This document shows positions 11,602 to 23,949 of a stretch of 64,000 bases of DNA, in pieces. Origin of the DNA: Capitulum mitella (taxonomy: Eukaryota > Arthropoda > Thecostraca > Pollicipedomorpha > Pollicipedidae). The translations under genes and the position numbers were made by a program. The DNA lies in contig CP099849.1 in NCBI GenBank assembly GCA_030062745.1, positions 10,018,144-10,082,143 of the forward strand. The letters run 5' to 3'. A model generated the notes under the pieces. It made no database searches, was not told where the DNA came from, and was given only the letters and a program-made list of their open reading frames with translations. Positions within the stretch are counted from its first letter, which is position 1. The number at the start of each line of letters is the position of its first letter.

Positions 11602-12856
11602 TTACCAGGCACCGTCTGGCGAAGGTGTCAATTAGGGCACCCCTCGGTTTTTCTCGAATAACGTCTAAACCGTTATAGTCAGCCCAACCAAATTTTCAGT
11701 ACCAGCTCATCAATCAGTTTTACATAGCATAACATCAAAAACATTTTCATGCTAGGTCAGGTCATGGAGTTAGGACGTCATAAGTAAATGCTGGCATGTA
11801 TGTTTTCGTCTCTAAAGGCGGTGGCGCGAACATGCTTGTTTTTATAATATTCGCCAATATAATGCCTGGAGTGTTTGTATTTAAATAACCTACGGCCCCC
11901 ACAAGGACATACAGCTTTGACACGTCAGTATTAAAGGTCATGCTAGGTCACATGCATAATGGTAATTGGATTGTTTTGCATTCTGGATAGTAGAAGTGGT
12001 TGCTGATAACCTTCCCCATCGTTCAAGCGAAGCAAATCGAAATGCACCTCTTAGCAAGGCTCATCATATGCAACGTGAGGTCCTGTCAGGTCACGTCATA
12101 GGTAGATGTCAAAACGAAATGGAATACAACATTGTCTATAAAAGATCGTGCAGGAGGAACAGGGAGCAACTATTATTCCTAATCGGAAAAAGAAAAAAGA
12201 CTATCTGTCCTGATCGGACTCGACCTTGACCCGAAAAAGAGCAGACAGCGCAAATTCAGTCATCACGAGATGTCATTTTAGTTCTGTACTTGATACAGTT
12301 GCCAGTCCCGATGAGTAGTTGTTGCTTTCTTGTCATGAAGAGCAATGCAATATTATCTGACCTAACGTAGACTGACGTGACGGAATGAAGAGAAGGTAAT
12401 GCAAAACCGGTCATAAGAAGGTTTCACTTCAGTCATTTTTGTCACGTGGGTCAAAACGGCTACGAGTAAGTACCTATCTTTGGCATGAAAAGTAAGAGCA
12501 TTATTTCACCTGATCTAGGCTGACGTTGACCGGACATTTTTTAAGATTTTGGCGTGCTTCTGTTGGTCAAGACCATGATCTTTTGTTTGATACCAATTTG
12601 AAGGCTCTAAGACCTGTAATTTGTAATTTGTAATTTGTAATTTGCGAACCATCCGATGTCAGCTTTTTCCGACGCTGTATTATGCATTTTACGTGATCTG
12701 TGATGTCAGCAGTCATTCGACCAGGGCTAACACAGTATTTTCTGAATTGCAAGACTCAGGGCCATCGACTGGTAGTAGACCAGTCCAAATCTGATGTTTG
12801 GATCCTGTGATGACAAGAGGTGTCCTTTTTGACACCCCCAGGCGGCGCTGTGTTAA
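11602..12856 (+). mobile_element. TTAA-type non-autonomous element, family 4 copy a
   Basis: Left end TTACCAGGCACCGTCTGG (11602, with TTAA decayed to TTAC). Right end CCAGGCGGCGCTGTG then TTAA (12853-12856), an inverted GGCRCCGYCTGG terminus. It is homologous along its length to 42370-43608, including the CAACCAAATTTTCAG, CATGCTAGGTCA and ACTGGTAGTAGA segments. No transposase. It has several AGGTCA/TGACCT half-sites and an internal heptamer repeat at 12615-12644. Confidence 0.7.
12615..12644. repeat. Heptamer tandem repeat (GTAATTT)4
   Basis: Four perfect copies of GTAATTT within family 4 copy a. The sibling copy at 43360-43390 lacks it, so it expanded after the copies separated. Confidence 0.85.
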
Positions 12857-15486
12857 CGTAGTAACGGCGGCGTGCCCTCTCTCGAATTAAAAGGCTCGAG
12901 CAAGAATTTAACGGTCACGAGTTAAGAGTTAATGAATCACCTTCATGATATGTGATTAGGCGATAAGACCAGCCAACTGAAAGACTTCGCTAAGCATCAC
13001 ACACACTACGTTGGTAGATCATTTCCTGCGGCTAGTTGTTGCAGCGATGAGCTTTATATTTTCAAGAACCTGGCCCGTGGGGCCCCTAACGATCCGTGCG
13101 TACCTCCCCAGTCACAGAGTACATTCTTACCGTAGACTATTCAATGGCGCATATTAAACGGCCAGATTTAAACAGTTCAGTGGCCACGTGCAAAAGAACC
13201 CTCAATGCCAGCACCTACAACTGCATCATTCCATGATGGAAACATTTACAAATCACCACGCGACATGATCGAGGGCGAGGGTGGCAGCCGCACAGTCAAA
13301 GTGACTGAAGGAAAAGGTTTCTAATTACCCGATTGCTAAGATCAATGGGGCAGAGGAGACATAGAAGGGACTCGTTGTAATCAAGTCGATAAGGAAGGAA
13401 GGGAGGGAAAGCGGAGCATGCTCATTGTGATCAAGCTCAGGCGAGAAAGGGCATCGTGCTTGTTACAATCAAGCACATTGGAAAAAAGGAGGCCCAGAGA
13501 ATAGCCCTGGGACCGTGGCGCAAGTCGTTGCAATCAACTCGCGACATCAGACGCAGGGGTGAAATGGAGAGGGGCGTCTCTTTCCTGACAAAGTCCCGTC
13601 CTGGACTAACCTGCCGCCCCGAGCCGCCCCTGACCTCTACTCGGTCGCAACCACCAGCCAATCAAACAGCAGCACGCACGCCGCTGCGTACACACGCGGA
13701 AAGCTACTATCCAGAATATTCCACCTCGGCCGAAACCATAAAGTTCTGCTCTGAGACGGCCTCGACCCTACGATTTCTTAGTGACTATGATTATGCGAAG
13801 GACGCTAGCCCACCAGGCCACCGTACCGATGAGACGCGAGCGCGAAAGACACCGCAAATGCCACAACATTTCAGCACCGCCGCAGCAATAATGACCCTCG
13901 CGCGTATAGGACCTTCTGCATAATGCCAACGTGTCGGGAGGAGGGTTGGTACGATTCCCCCCGGCCATTTCCACACCCAGCGTCGTAGAGCGTCGCGGAA
14001 AGGGGGGAGGTGTCTATTAACTCCATTACAATCACACATGTCTGAGGCACAGAGTACCAGCAATGACAATGAATGTCCACAAGACAAGGTCGTTGGACTT
14101 AACACCGTAAGTCTGCGTGCGAAACTAGGCGAGACGCTCTGTTCACACAAAACTTGAACATGGACTGAGATCCGCAACCTTCACGAACATCAGCCAGGGG
14201 TCTTCCAGGCGGGTTTGGCGGAGATCGGAGACCCACACGGCGGCGAGCTGCGCGGCCTCGCACGTCCGGCGTCCGCGGAATTCCCGCGACAGATGTCGGA
14301 CGCCGAGTTTCGCCGAATCGTTGAACTCGGGAGATCGCGGCCGCCTGTTAATAAGAATCTCATCAATCTTCCGTCTGCTACCGCGCGTGGCAGGCTCCAC
14401 ATGCACTCCGAATACACGCTTCCAGCGCCGTCTCAGCGCTGGAGAGGTATCCGCATCCGGACACGATCGCTGCGACTTCTACGGAAGACTTTGACACTTT
14501 TAATCGTTGTTTCTTTATTTGGACAATGGTTCGATCCACGCACCTCTGCGGTGGCTGTCTACACTGAAAAAATCGGCCCGCTGGAGGCGTGTCAATGATC
14601 AAACATTTTCGCACCTGGCTCATCAAACGTGACCATGGATGTACCCACAGGGGGAGGAGCTGGGAAACATGCTCCTCTCCAGTTTTGGCAATATGGGCCT
14701 TTGAATCCCCGAAATTTGGCCTGAAAGTGAACGTTTTTTTACGATTCCCTGTAGCAAAATAAGATTTTGGGTCAAACTGATCATGCTTCAGCCCCCCTCA
14801 GATTCTGATATGTCCCCTCTCAATATCTGGGACGTGGCTACACCCATGGAAGTCGCTTGTGGGTTCTTCTGAGAAATACGGCTCAAAAGTGTCGGTATGT
14901 TTCCGGTATGAAAAATTGCGTGCTGCCAACACGCGCTACTGATATGAACACCCACGCTCCGTGGGTGTACATCCTCGGAGTGACACGTTCTTTTTGCAAA
15001 CCAGTCTCGTTATGGCACAACGGAAGGCTTGCTGTATGTCTTCTTGGCGACTCGTTATTTGGCGGAAGACGTTATTTTCGAGTGACATTTGGTGGGCGAA
15101 AGACTCTACGGGTTGTGAGGACGCTGCTGCGCACGTTGCATGGAAATCGGGTGAGGTGCGTTTAGCCAACGACATAAAAGAAACCGTAATATAGCTGTTC
15201 ATTGGTAATGTTAGCATATGCGGTGCAAGTTAGCAGTAAGGGCAGCCTACATCTTTACTGCACACGTCCTACCCGTTCCCACGCTTACATGAAGCAATAT
15301 ATTTTTCCACACAATTCGATGCGAATACGAGCATAATTTGAAAGTTTGTGGTCCATCAGGTCATCAGGTGATACACAGAACTGCACACGAAGATAAGCTC
15401 AGTCTCAATGACGTTTCCACGTTTTGAATTGAAACGCCAGAAGCCCTATGCTTCATGCTTCATCCTCTTCAGAAAGTATCAGAACA
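12857..15486. other. Unassigned stretch with open frames but no recognised gene
   Basis: The largest plus-strand frame is 13456-13923 (155 codons); 14215-14598 (127 codons) lies over a small CpG-rich patch (14200-14420). Neither shows a domain, signal peptide or splice context that I recognise. Both have opposing open frames of similar length, as expected from composition. No shared repeat was identified. Confidence 0.35.
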
Positions 15487-15516
15487 TTATATATATATAT
15501 AATTATATATATATGC

Positions 15517-15559
<43 letters not shown>
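15487..15559. repeat. (TA)n microsatellite
   Basis: A TA dinucleotide run of about 70 bp with two short interruptions (aatta and gcatt). Confidence 0.9.
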
Positions 15560-15562
<3 letters not shown>

Positions 15563-16711
15563 TATAATCCTCTACTCTAAACATGGTTATAAGTGCCAAA
15601 AATAAGGAGACTGAAAATTACCGTCAGTCAAAATAAAGTGGCCTAAATCTGTTCACAAATTTACATGGAGAGGGGGGGGGAGAATTTGGTTCTTGGGCAC
15701 CTCGACTGGGCCCTCCCAGTCATTTACAGGAAACGACACCTCTGCCGTGACTGATGCTTTTGAATGAACACTGGCAAGCTGATGACTAATACCACCAAGC
15801 TTTTGCCGAAGGTGCCATGTCTGACCTCATAAGGCAATGATCTCATTTTCTTCTTTTCTTCTCTGAATAATTCCGCAATCTATGGTATCCCCAGTTTTGA
15901 GCACTGTTTCCCATTCCTGCCAGCAACGATGATAATCGCCAACATGATTCACAATGCCCCAGATGTCCACAGAAGAGTCGCCACCACCCGGCATACCATC
16001 GTCCGCCGTGATCTCGCCGTATCATCCTGCATAACGGTCGGCAGCCGCACGGAAATGTCGCGACCGACGCACTGAAAACCTTGTTATTCCGCGGAAACGT
16101 AATTTGAGAGACATGTTCAAAATGACTAATTTTGTACTCTAGTGCAACGAGGAAAGCACTCTTTAATGACGCCTTATTCGCCATTTACTGTGAATAAGGC
16201 TCAAATACGCTCAGAGGACTCTGAAATTACTCCTGTTCTACTCCCTTAAAGACAATTTGGACATACGATAGCCTGGTAACACTCCTGCTTTACGCACCCA
16301 ATACCCGGCGATTACTCTTTCTAAACTCTTTGGTAAGCTGTAAACGATGATTATTCTTCATATACTCTTAATGGGTAAGTCAACCCTTCGACTTCATTTA
16401 ACCATAAATTACTCCTTGATTGCTTCTCAAACAGTCTTGCTTCCGTATTCCCAGAACATTCTTGAGATACTCTCCTTTCACTGTTAAAGCCCCTTCATTG
16501 AATAATGCATGCGTCCCTACAGGAAAAACTCTTGTTCCACTACAGGTTTTTATTGGCTCAGGCGTGGGCACACATCTTTGTGCTCCATGGAATACATTTC
16601 TATTGTTATTACACTGTTTTAACATTATCACGTGTTTGCCACCGGTTGCGACTGACTTCGTAAACACATGAAGAAAAACGCCCCCGTGGTGGGGAGAAGA
16701 AGGAGGTTCCT
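15560..16711. other. Unassigned stretch
   Basis: No supported gene. Open frames at 15843-16184 (-) and 16398-16671 (both strands) have no recognised motif. A G9 run sits near 15670. Confidence 0.35.
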
Positions 16712-17214
16712 ATGTCCTCCAGTTGGCCGGCGACCGCTCTACCCCCAGCTTCTTCGAGTTTGAAGATGCTGGGTCTGGAGGGTCCGGTATTTCCCTCCGC
16801 GAGGTGTAACGTCTCTTCATCTGTGAACAGGTGGGGGCAGCTGCAGGAGTCAGTTGGCAGGCGACCGCCCTTCCTTCCGCAGCGGCCACCAGCTTCTTCG
16901 ATATGGAAGATTCGCTGGGTTTTCAGTAGCGAAGGTCGCCGTTTTGCGAAGATCTTACGGGATGTAAAAAGGCAACTTTCGATATGGACTACTTAGCGTC
17001 TTCCATATGGAAGAAGCCGGGAGCCGCTGAGAAAAGGAAGGGCGGTCGGCGGCCAGCTGGCGGTTGCAGCAGATCCCACCAGACCACAGATGGGGAGACA
17101 TCGTGCCCCGCGAAGCGGAGCTTCTGGAATCTCCAGAAACAGTGTCTTCCAGCTCAGTGGAGCTGGGGCCAGCTAACAAGGCACAGCGGTCGCCGGCCAA
17201 TTGGAGGATTTGAC
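16712..17214. mobile_element. Foldback element with arms of about 240 bp
   Basis: The left arm begins CCAGTTGGCCGGCGACCGCT. The right arm ends AGCGGTCGCCGGCCAATTGG, its inverted partner. Inner matches continue toward a centre near 16990: GCGACCGCCCTTCCTT pairs with AAGGAAGGGCGGTCGGC, and TTCGATATGGAAGA pairs with TCTTCCATATGGAAGAA. The whole segment can form one long imperfect hairpin. It has no coding capacity and is single copy in this window. It looks like a foldback/MITE insertion. Confidence 0.65.
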
Positions 17215-17600
17215 TTGGACCCCTCCCCCGCACCCCGTCCACTCACCAGTCCATTTTCTACAGTTGTATACAAAGGCAGTCGCAAAGTCACCTAACAGGA
17301 AAAGAATTTCTTTGTCACTGAACATTAGAAATGCAATATTTGCGTACAACGGTATACCGGGAGTCTACCGCGGTGCATCGACAGTCGGCATTGAAATTTT
17401 GAAATAGATACTACGGCACTGGAGCGGTATCCGGGCTGGCAATGCCGGTATTTTAACCAGCCCCGACTGGGGGGCAGGGTTCCTCCCACTCCCTGGGGTT
17501 TTCCAAAATTGCGACAGAACGCACGAACGAAGTGCCACGAAACTTTGCATACATTTTGGTTGATTATTTTTAAATCTTGCATCCAATTTTTGACCTGAGG

Positions 17601-18811
17601 TTAACCCTATTCCCGGCAGGGGGCCGAATCCGCCCCCCCTCGGGCTTTTTGCTTGGCAATTCCAGGATTTTTAACGCAGCTTCACGAAACTTGGTGACTT
17701 TTCCTAGCTATTCTTGCTACGTCCCGTGACAAAATTTCAAAATACTGTTTTGCTCAGGGACGGAGCCAGGCAATGTTTTTGGGGAGGCACCTAGGTCATT
17801 TTTGGCCATGTTCAGGGTAAAAGGAAAATGTCTGCCAAAAACAGCGTCTTTAAGATAGAACTTAAAACTTTATATGGATGTATAGTTTAATAGTTGGGCA
17901 ATGTGCAGACATAATTTGGTTTATCCGAGGTCAGTTTACAAGGCCAGGTCAAGGTCAAACGTCAAAATTTGTTTTTTTGCAATAATTTCGGCGTCGTTTT
18001 TTTCAAATGCCAAACCCGGAATATATATGACGTAGTAGGATGCCCTCTACTTGTGTGTCAAGTTTCAGCTTGATATCAAGTCGGGTCACCGAACTATAAC
18101 CTAAAATGTCAGTGCGTGTACCTTATATCGCAATAGCCATAAAATGAAATTTTCAAAAGAGAGTGAATTCAAATGATTGAAAACGTTTACAGACAATATT
18201 CAATGCACACGAGATCATTCCAAGTGACCCAAAGGTCACTGGAAGTCATTTAAGGTCAAAGGTCACAAGTTGATCTGAAGAACGTATTACCTTGACAGTT
18301 TCCCCTTTTTTCATGTCCCTGGCACCGCCTATGATAACATTATACAAACAATGTGATGCGATTGTGCTTCTGTAGCATAACATGACTAGCAGAAGGCAAA
18401 AAAGTGATTTGGCCTCTTTTGTTCATTCAGTTGTTAGAAAATTAATCCTCCTATTTTTAAAACACTGTGAACGCCCATGAATTTTCTCAAAATTTCAACT
18501 GTGTGTACCCATGGTAAAAACGCTATCCATAATCTCTCGATTCATGACAATTTCATCGAAAACGGTCAATAAACAACGGAGTTATAAGAAGTCCAAAAAT
18601 ACCCCCAATTTTGACATTTTTGCCCCCCTGTATCTACACATTTCAAAATTTTCAAAATTTCTTCTTATAACAATGTAGTTCACGTCATGGCAAATCGATT
18701 GCCGTTTGTTGCAATGAAATGGGATGTGTAGTTCTCGAGATCTTAGGGGGGGGCGAGTCCCCCCCTGCCGGGAATCGACCATACCGTCTAGCCCTCGGGG
18801 AATAGGGTTAA
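17601..18811 (+). mobile_element. piggyBac-like MITE, family 1 copy A
   Basis: 1211 bp from TTAA|CCCTATTCCCGGCAGGGG to CCGGGAATAGGG|TTAA. The 16-bp termini are near-perfect inverted repeats flanked by TTAA, the classic piggyBac target. Next to each end lies a G-run/C-run hairpin around GAATCCGCCCC. No open frame of transposase size. Internally it carries CAGGGACGGAGCCAGGC (about 17757) facing TGTCCCTGGCACCGCCTATG (about 18336), a second inverted-end pair. AGGTCA-a-AGGTCA lies at 18253-18265. It is inserted into a family 2 element. Confidence 0.8.
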
Positions 18812-18831
18812 GTAAGGTGTCTGACCTAGGT

Positions 18832-19535
18832 ACAGCAGATTTCTAACTGCCTGCATGATAGCTGTATTACTGACGACCTCGCTCGTGCCAGTCTTTCTCG
18901 CGAGTCAGTCACAGATAAAATCTTATAAGTCCAACTCGTATTCACTTCAGCCATCAACCAAACACCGACATCACCCACACTACACAGAGATGCTTCCACT
19001 ATGGCTTCAAAATCACAAGAGTCTACGTGACGACAAGCGGGGCGCTGTTTTTACTACCTACAAACGGAAACGACCTGGGCCAGCAGGTACAAAATTGACG
19101 TGATGTCAACCAAGGAGAGACCGTAACATCATCAAACGAGAAGCGTAAACCGGTGGCGTGATGAATCCTAGACCAATGAGAGTTGGCGGCCTTGTGTAGC
19201 GAACCCAAGAAACACCAGACGCTAGTCTGCATTGTTTGTCGGTTGCACCGACTTTTTCACGGAAAGTATCGAGTTGCATTGCTCATAAAGAATGCCATTA
19301 AGCGCAACACTCCCATTGTTGAAGGCGAGAAGACCTTGGGCATCCCAGACGCCTTCGTCTGTGACATGGGCATCCCAGACGTTTTTGTCTGTGACGTCGA
19401 ACTCGGCCTTGAACGACTGAACAGTGGGACCGTGTTACAGATGGAGATATTTACAAGAATGCTTTAGAATCTTACTTCAAACTACTTTAGAACCGAAAAA
19501 TTTTTGGGGTTAGGAAAATAATTTTGTTACACTAG
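18832..19535. other. Insert of about 700 bp inside the family 2 element, unidentified
   Basis: This DNA separates two collinear parts of a family 2 copy, so it was probably inserted. It contains a direct duplication GGGCATCCCAGACGYYTTYG-TCTGTGAC (two copies at about 19339-19400). No inverted ends were recognised, and the open frames are short with no known motif. Confidence 0.4.
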
Positions 19536-20802
19536 GACATTCCAAGTGGACCTATGTCCAAAAAAGTTTAACGCCCTGTAACCTTTTCGCAAACATGATA
19601 TCACAATAAAACTTTCAAGGGTTAGAAATTTTGATAAATGCAACAAATCTGCCATCTCGGACGTTTCGGTCACGTATGGGTCATCGACATAAGGTCAAGC
19701 CCGTTGGCAGTCTAAGTCGTCATTTTTCGAAAATTGACGGAATTTCCTTTTATAGCAATTTAAGTATGGGAACATCCAGACATCCAGGTACAGTCAATGA
19801 GCAAAGTTTCGATGGCCTCCGACCACTGCCCTGCCCTGAAGTCAGGTCACGAATAACTGTTATGAATCAAAACGCACTGCCATCAAAATCGGCGATGAAT
19901 GACTCAGATCGGGTAGAAAAATGAAGAACTGGGTAGCACAGTTGCGACTAAACAAAGAAGTTCAAAGGGTTTCAAAAATTACATATTTTTGAAAAAAACA
20001 GACTCTTGCGAATAAAACTCTTTCAGTTGTGTAGACTGATAACTACTAAATTTTTCCAAAATTTAAGCATGATAAATCGTCACAAGAACCATTAGGATCA
20101 AGAAACAACACTTGGAATGGCATATATCGCGAGAAAAAAAGAGCGCTAAAATTACTTCCTACTAATTTTATCCCGCGTTCGTCCATCGCACCAACCGATT
20201 GGCGGTGCGAAAAACACCGTGTCTGTAACTTGTCTTTAACGTGTCTTTTAACTCAACGTTTCCACGTACATATTAAACAAATAAGAGAAATTGGACGTGT
20301 ATCGCCATCTGCAGACTTTAACCTGTCCGCTGGCGCCTTTATCTAGACCTCATTAGTCACAGCCCTTGAGATCCAGGCCGTTTCTCGGTTTCATGCAGGC
20401 GGCTATGAGAAAACATATATAGAACGTGAATGGGTTACATGTCATCCAAAAGTAAAAATGAGACCAGTTTCAAGCTCTACTCGTCACTAGCTTCCTAATG
20501 GTGTGCTTATTTTTATCGTGCGACCGACCAACCTTTCATGAGGTACGGGGGGCAGTCAATCGCCCTCCAGTCGGGCGTGCATGGTGCCGACCGACAGTCG
20601 GGCGCGAGTTAAATGTACACGTCAATTGCACATAAAGTACCGGCATTGCCAGCTTGGCCACCGCTCCAGTACCGCTATTTGTTTCAGCACCGGTTGACGG
20701 TATACCGAGGACCAACATTTTTCACCTCTACTCGACACATTTTGCTATGGTACGTCTCTGGCCATGCGCAGATAGACTAACGGACACGGACTTTCGCACT
20801 GG

Positions 20803-22582
20803 GGTCATTCCGCGTCAAATCGCACAAGGTACGACCGGACCCCTTTTGATTTTGATGAAATTTGGTACGCTCATAGGACTTATCAAAAATGGTCAGTCAT
20901 AATCCTTAGCCCAATGTGACTTCTGAGGCCAAAGTTAGAGATAATGAAAGGTCACTGATTTTTTTACAGACATTGCGTGACGCAAATGCCCATAACTCGG
21001 CGACGGATTGTCACATAAAGGTGCATTAGCGCCGTTCGAAAGATAAATGTTCCAGCTTTCATAAATCAGCTCATTTTTGTCGGTGGCCTCAGGACGACGT
21101 TTGGCCCGACTGGATCACATGAAACATGTTCGGTTTTATCCATGTTTAGGTTACAACAAGTTAACTTTACTTGTCTTGACATCCGACCACCAATAGACCC
21201 TTGTCATCCAGGTCTGAAATATATATCAGGATGGCAGAAATATGGATCTGGATGGCAAGAAACGTAAAAAAGAAACATTTGCACGGAAGTGAGTCTGTCG
21301 GGTGTTACTAGGCCCTAAAGCCGACTGAAATAATCCTAGTCGTGCATTGGTGGGTCCGTCAATAGTCTTTGATCTTTGACATTTGGTGGGTCAGTCAAAG
21401 TCATTGACATCAGTTTACCTTAGAAGATCCCTTTTGACCTCGGATCACTTATATGTTCTTGGGGCACTAATTCCAATTTTTACATCCATTTTTGTACGCA
21501 TCAAGTCAATAATGTTTATTTTATTTCCGCTAGAAGTCGTTGGCAAATATGTTATTCTGACCTGTTTCGTTCTTTGGCCTGATTTCGCCTGCTGAATTGG
21601 CCGGAAGCTATATGAAAGGGTGGCAAGGGAACAGGCATCATTGCCTTAGGTATTGAAGAAAAAGCATCAGGTCAGAAAACAAGTATTGTAGGCTGTACGA
21701 CGAACTGCTATATGTGAACAATGTATGTGTAATTCGGAAACAGTGCCCTAAAAAGCTATGAATGGTGTGAAGCCAACAGGTATCCAAGCTCAGTCGAGGT
21801 TAATAACGTCCATTGACTTTCAAAACGCCCCAGTGCTCGACTAACATTATCTCAGTTGGCTTCAAGACTTAAGAAAACCCGATAGACCCACTTCCGTAAA
21901 CATGTGAAGAACGGGTGCGTCAGATCTGGACGACAAGGGTCAGTTGGTGGTGGGGCGTCATGCCCTTTGATTTTTTGTGAAAATCAGTTTGAATCTAAAA
22001 AGATATGTAGCAGGCGCGCAAGACACTATGCACACCAAATTGTAGAACAGTCGGACAAACGAAAAGCATGAAATCAATCAATAATCTTCAAAGAGTCTCA
22101 TGCCATATTTGTCAAGTGCTGTTTGGCAGCACTAAAGGCGAGATTTCTTAAAAGTTTCAGATTGCCCAGAAACGTTTTTTCACGCTTGTTGCAGATACTT
22201 AGTATATTGTGCTGTATTTTTGCAAAGATCACGGTGGGCAAACCTGGTTAGAACCGAAAAAATTCCCTGTGACGAAGTCAGATCAAAGGCAATCACGATG
22301 TTACCGACCGAATGAACCCATATATGAAAGTAAGAACATTTCGTTTTTGAATGGCACTAATCGAACGTTTGTGTGATCAGACATCACCGAGTTTTGGACA
22401 TCTGAATCATGCAATGTCTGCAAAAATCGGTGATCCTTGATGTCCTGTAACTATGACCTCAGAGGTCAGCCTGGGTTAAAACTTCAGGGCTGGCCATTTC
22501 TGATAAGCAACATAAGCGCACCAGATTTCATCAAAATCGAAATGGGTCGCGTCGTATCTTGTGCAGATTGACATGGAATGAC
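20803..22582. mobile_element. Element of about 1.8 kb with long terminal inverted repeats
   Basis: The left end GGTCATTCCGCGTCAAATCG continues for about 200 bp (CACAAGGTACGAC, GATTTTGATGAAAT, CTTATCA.AAATGG, GACATTGCRTGA, AACTCGG). The reverse complement is found at 22380-22582, ending at TGGAATGAC. The arms are diverged but collinear. The interior of about 1.4 kb has no transposase-sized frame. Probably a non-autonomous DNA transposon with long TIRs; the superfamily is unclear. Confidence 0.65.
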
Positions 22583-22726
22583 GTATACTGTCAACAGCCA
22601 TGCTCACCTGTTATGGGTCAGCATGATAAAAGCCTCTTCGGAGAACTGGAGGTTCCGTGGATGACGAGTTACTTTGAGGTTAAATGCAAATTTAAGATCA
22701 CGAGTAGTAAGTTGGCGCTCTCTACC

Positions 22727-23949
22727 TTAACCCTATTCCCGGCAGGGGGGGGGGGCGGAATCCGCCCCCCCCTCGGGTTTTTTGCTTGCCAATTCCAGGC
22801 TTTTTGACGCGGCTTCACGAAACTTGGTGACTTTTCCTAGCTATTCCTTCTACGCGCCGTGACAAAATTTCGAAATTCTATTTTGATCAGGGGCGGAGCC
22901 AGGCAACGTTTTTGGGGGGCACCTCAGGTCATTTTTGGCCATGTTGAGGGTAAAAGGAAAATGTCTGCCAAAAACACAGTTTTTAAGATAGAACTTAAAA
23001 CTTTATATGGATGTATAGCTAAATAGTTGGGCAATGTGCATACGTAATTTTGTTTATCTGAGGTCACTTTGCAAGGTCAGGTCAAGGTCAAAAGTCAAAA
23101 TTTGTTTTTTCGCAATAATTTCGGCGCCGTTTTTTCAAATGCCAAACCCGGAATATATATGACGTAGAAAGATGCCCTCTACTTGCGTATCAAGTTTCAG
23201 CTTGATATCAGGTCAGGTCACGGAGCTATGACCTAAAATGTCAGTGCACGTACCCTATATCGCAAAAGCCAAAAAATGAATTTTTTGGAATAGAGTGAAT
23301 TTAATCGATTAAAAACGTTTACAGATAATATTGAATGCACACGACATCATTCCAGGTGACCCCAAGGTCACTGGAGGTCATTTAAGGTCAAAGGTCACAA
23401 GTTGATCTGAGAAACGTGTGACCATGACAGTTCCCCCTTTTTTATGTCCCTGGCACCGCCTATGCTAACATTATACAAACATTGTAATGCGATTTGTACT
23501 TCTTTAGCATAACATGACTAGCAGAAGCTAAAAAAGTGTTTTGGCCTCTTTTGTTCATTCCGTTATTGGAAAACTAATCCCCCTATTTTTGAAACCCTGT
23601 GACCGCCCATGAATTTTCTCAAAATTTCAAATTTGCATACCCATGGTGAAAGCCCTATCCATAATCTCTCGATTGATGCCAGTTTCATCGAAATCGGTCG
23701 ATAAACAACGGAGTTATAAGAAGTCAAAAAGTACCCCTCATTTTGACATTTTTGCCCCCCAGTATCCACAAATTTCAAAATTTTGAAAATTTCTTTTTAT
23801 CGAAATGTAGTTCACGTCACGGCAAATCGATTGCCGTTTGTTGCGATGAAATCGGATAAGTAGTTCTCGAGATCTCAGGGGGGGGCCGAATCCGCCCCCC
23901 CCCTGCCGGGAATCGGCCATACCGTCTAGCCCTCCGGGAATAGGGTTAA
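22727..23949 (+). mobile_element. piggyBac-like MITE, family 1 copy B
   Basis: 1223 bp, TTAACCCTATTCCCGGCAGG to GGGAATAGGGTTAA, with G/C-run hairpins at both ends and the same internal order as the other copies. The internal CAGGGGCGGAGCCAGGC start is well preserved. A perfect AGGTCA-a-AGGTCA is at 23385-23397. Not coding. Confidence 0.85.

Larger units (their letters stand above)
17453..20612 (-). mobile_element. TTAA family 2 element, disrupted by two insertions
   Basis: One reverse-oriented family 2 copy can be followed in three pieces. 17453-17604 starts TTAACCAGCCCCGACTGG and includes the CACGAAACTTTG segment. 18812-18831 is a short piece, GTGTCTGACCTAGG. 19536-20612 runs from CCTATGTCCAAAAA, through ACGCCCTGTAAC and GTCAGGTCACGAATAACTGT, to the terminal CCGACAGTCGGGCGCGAGTTAA. 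Removing the intervening DNA leaves about 1.25 kb, the same as the intact copy at 57722-58954. The first gap holds family 1 copy A. The second is an unidentified segment of about 700 bp. Confidence 0.65.

Noticed and set aside
13456-13923. 155-codon open frame
   Set aside because: No recognised motif, splice context or promoter, and similar-length opposing frames exist. Kept only as a note in the unassigned stretch.
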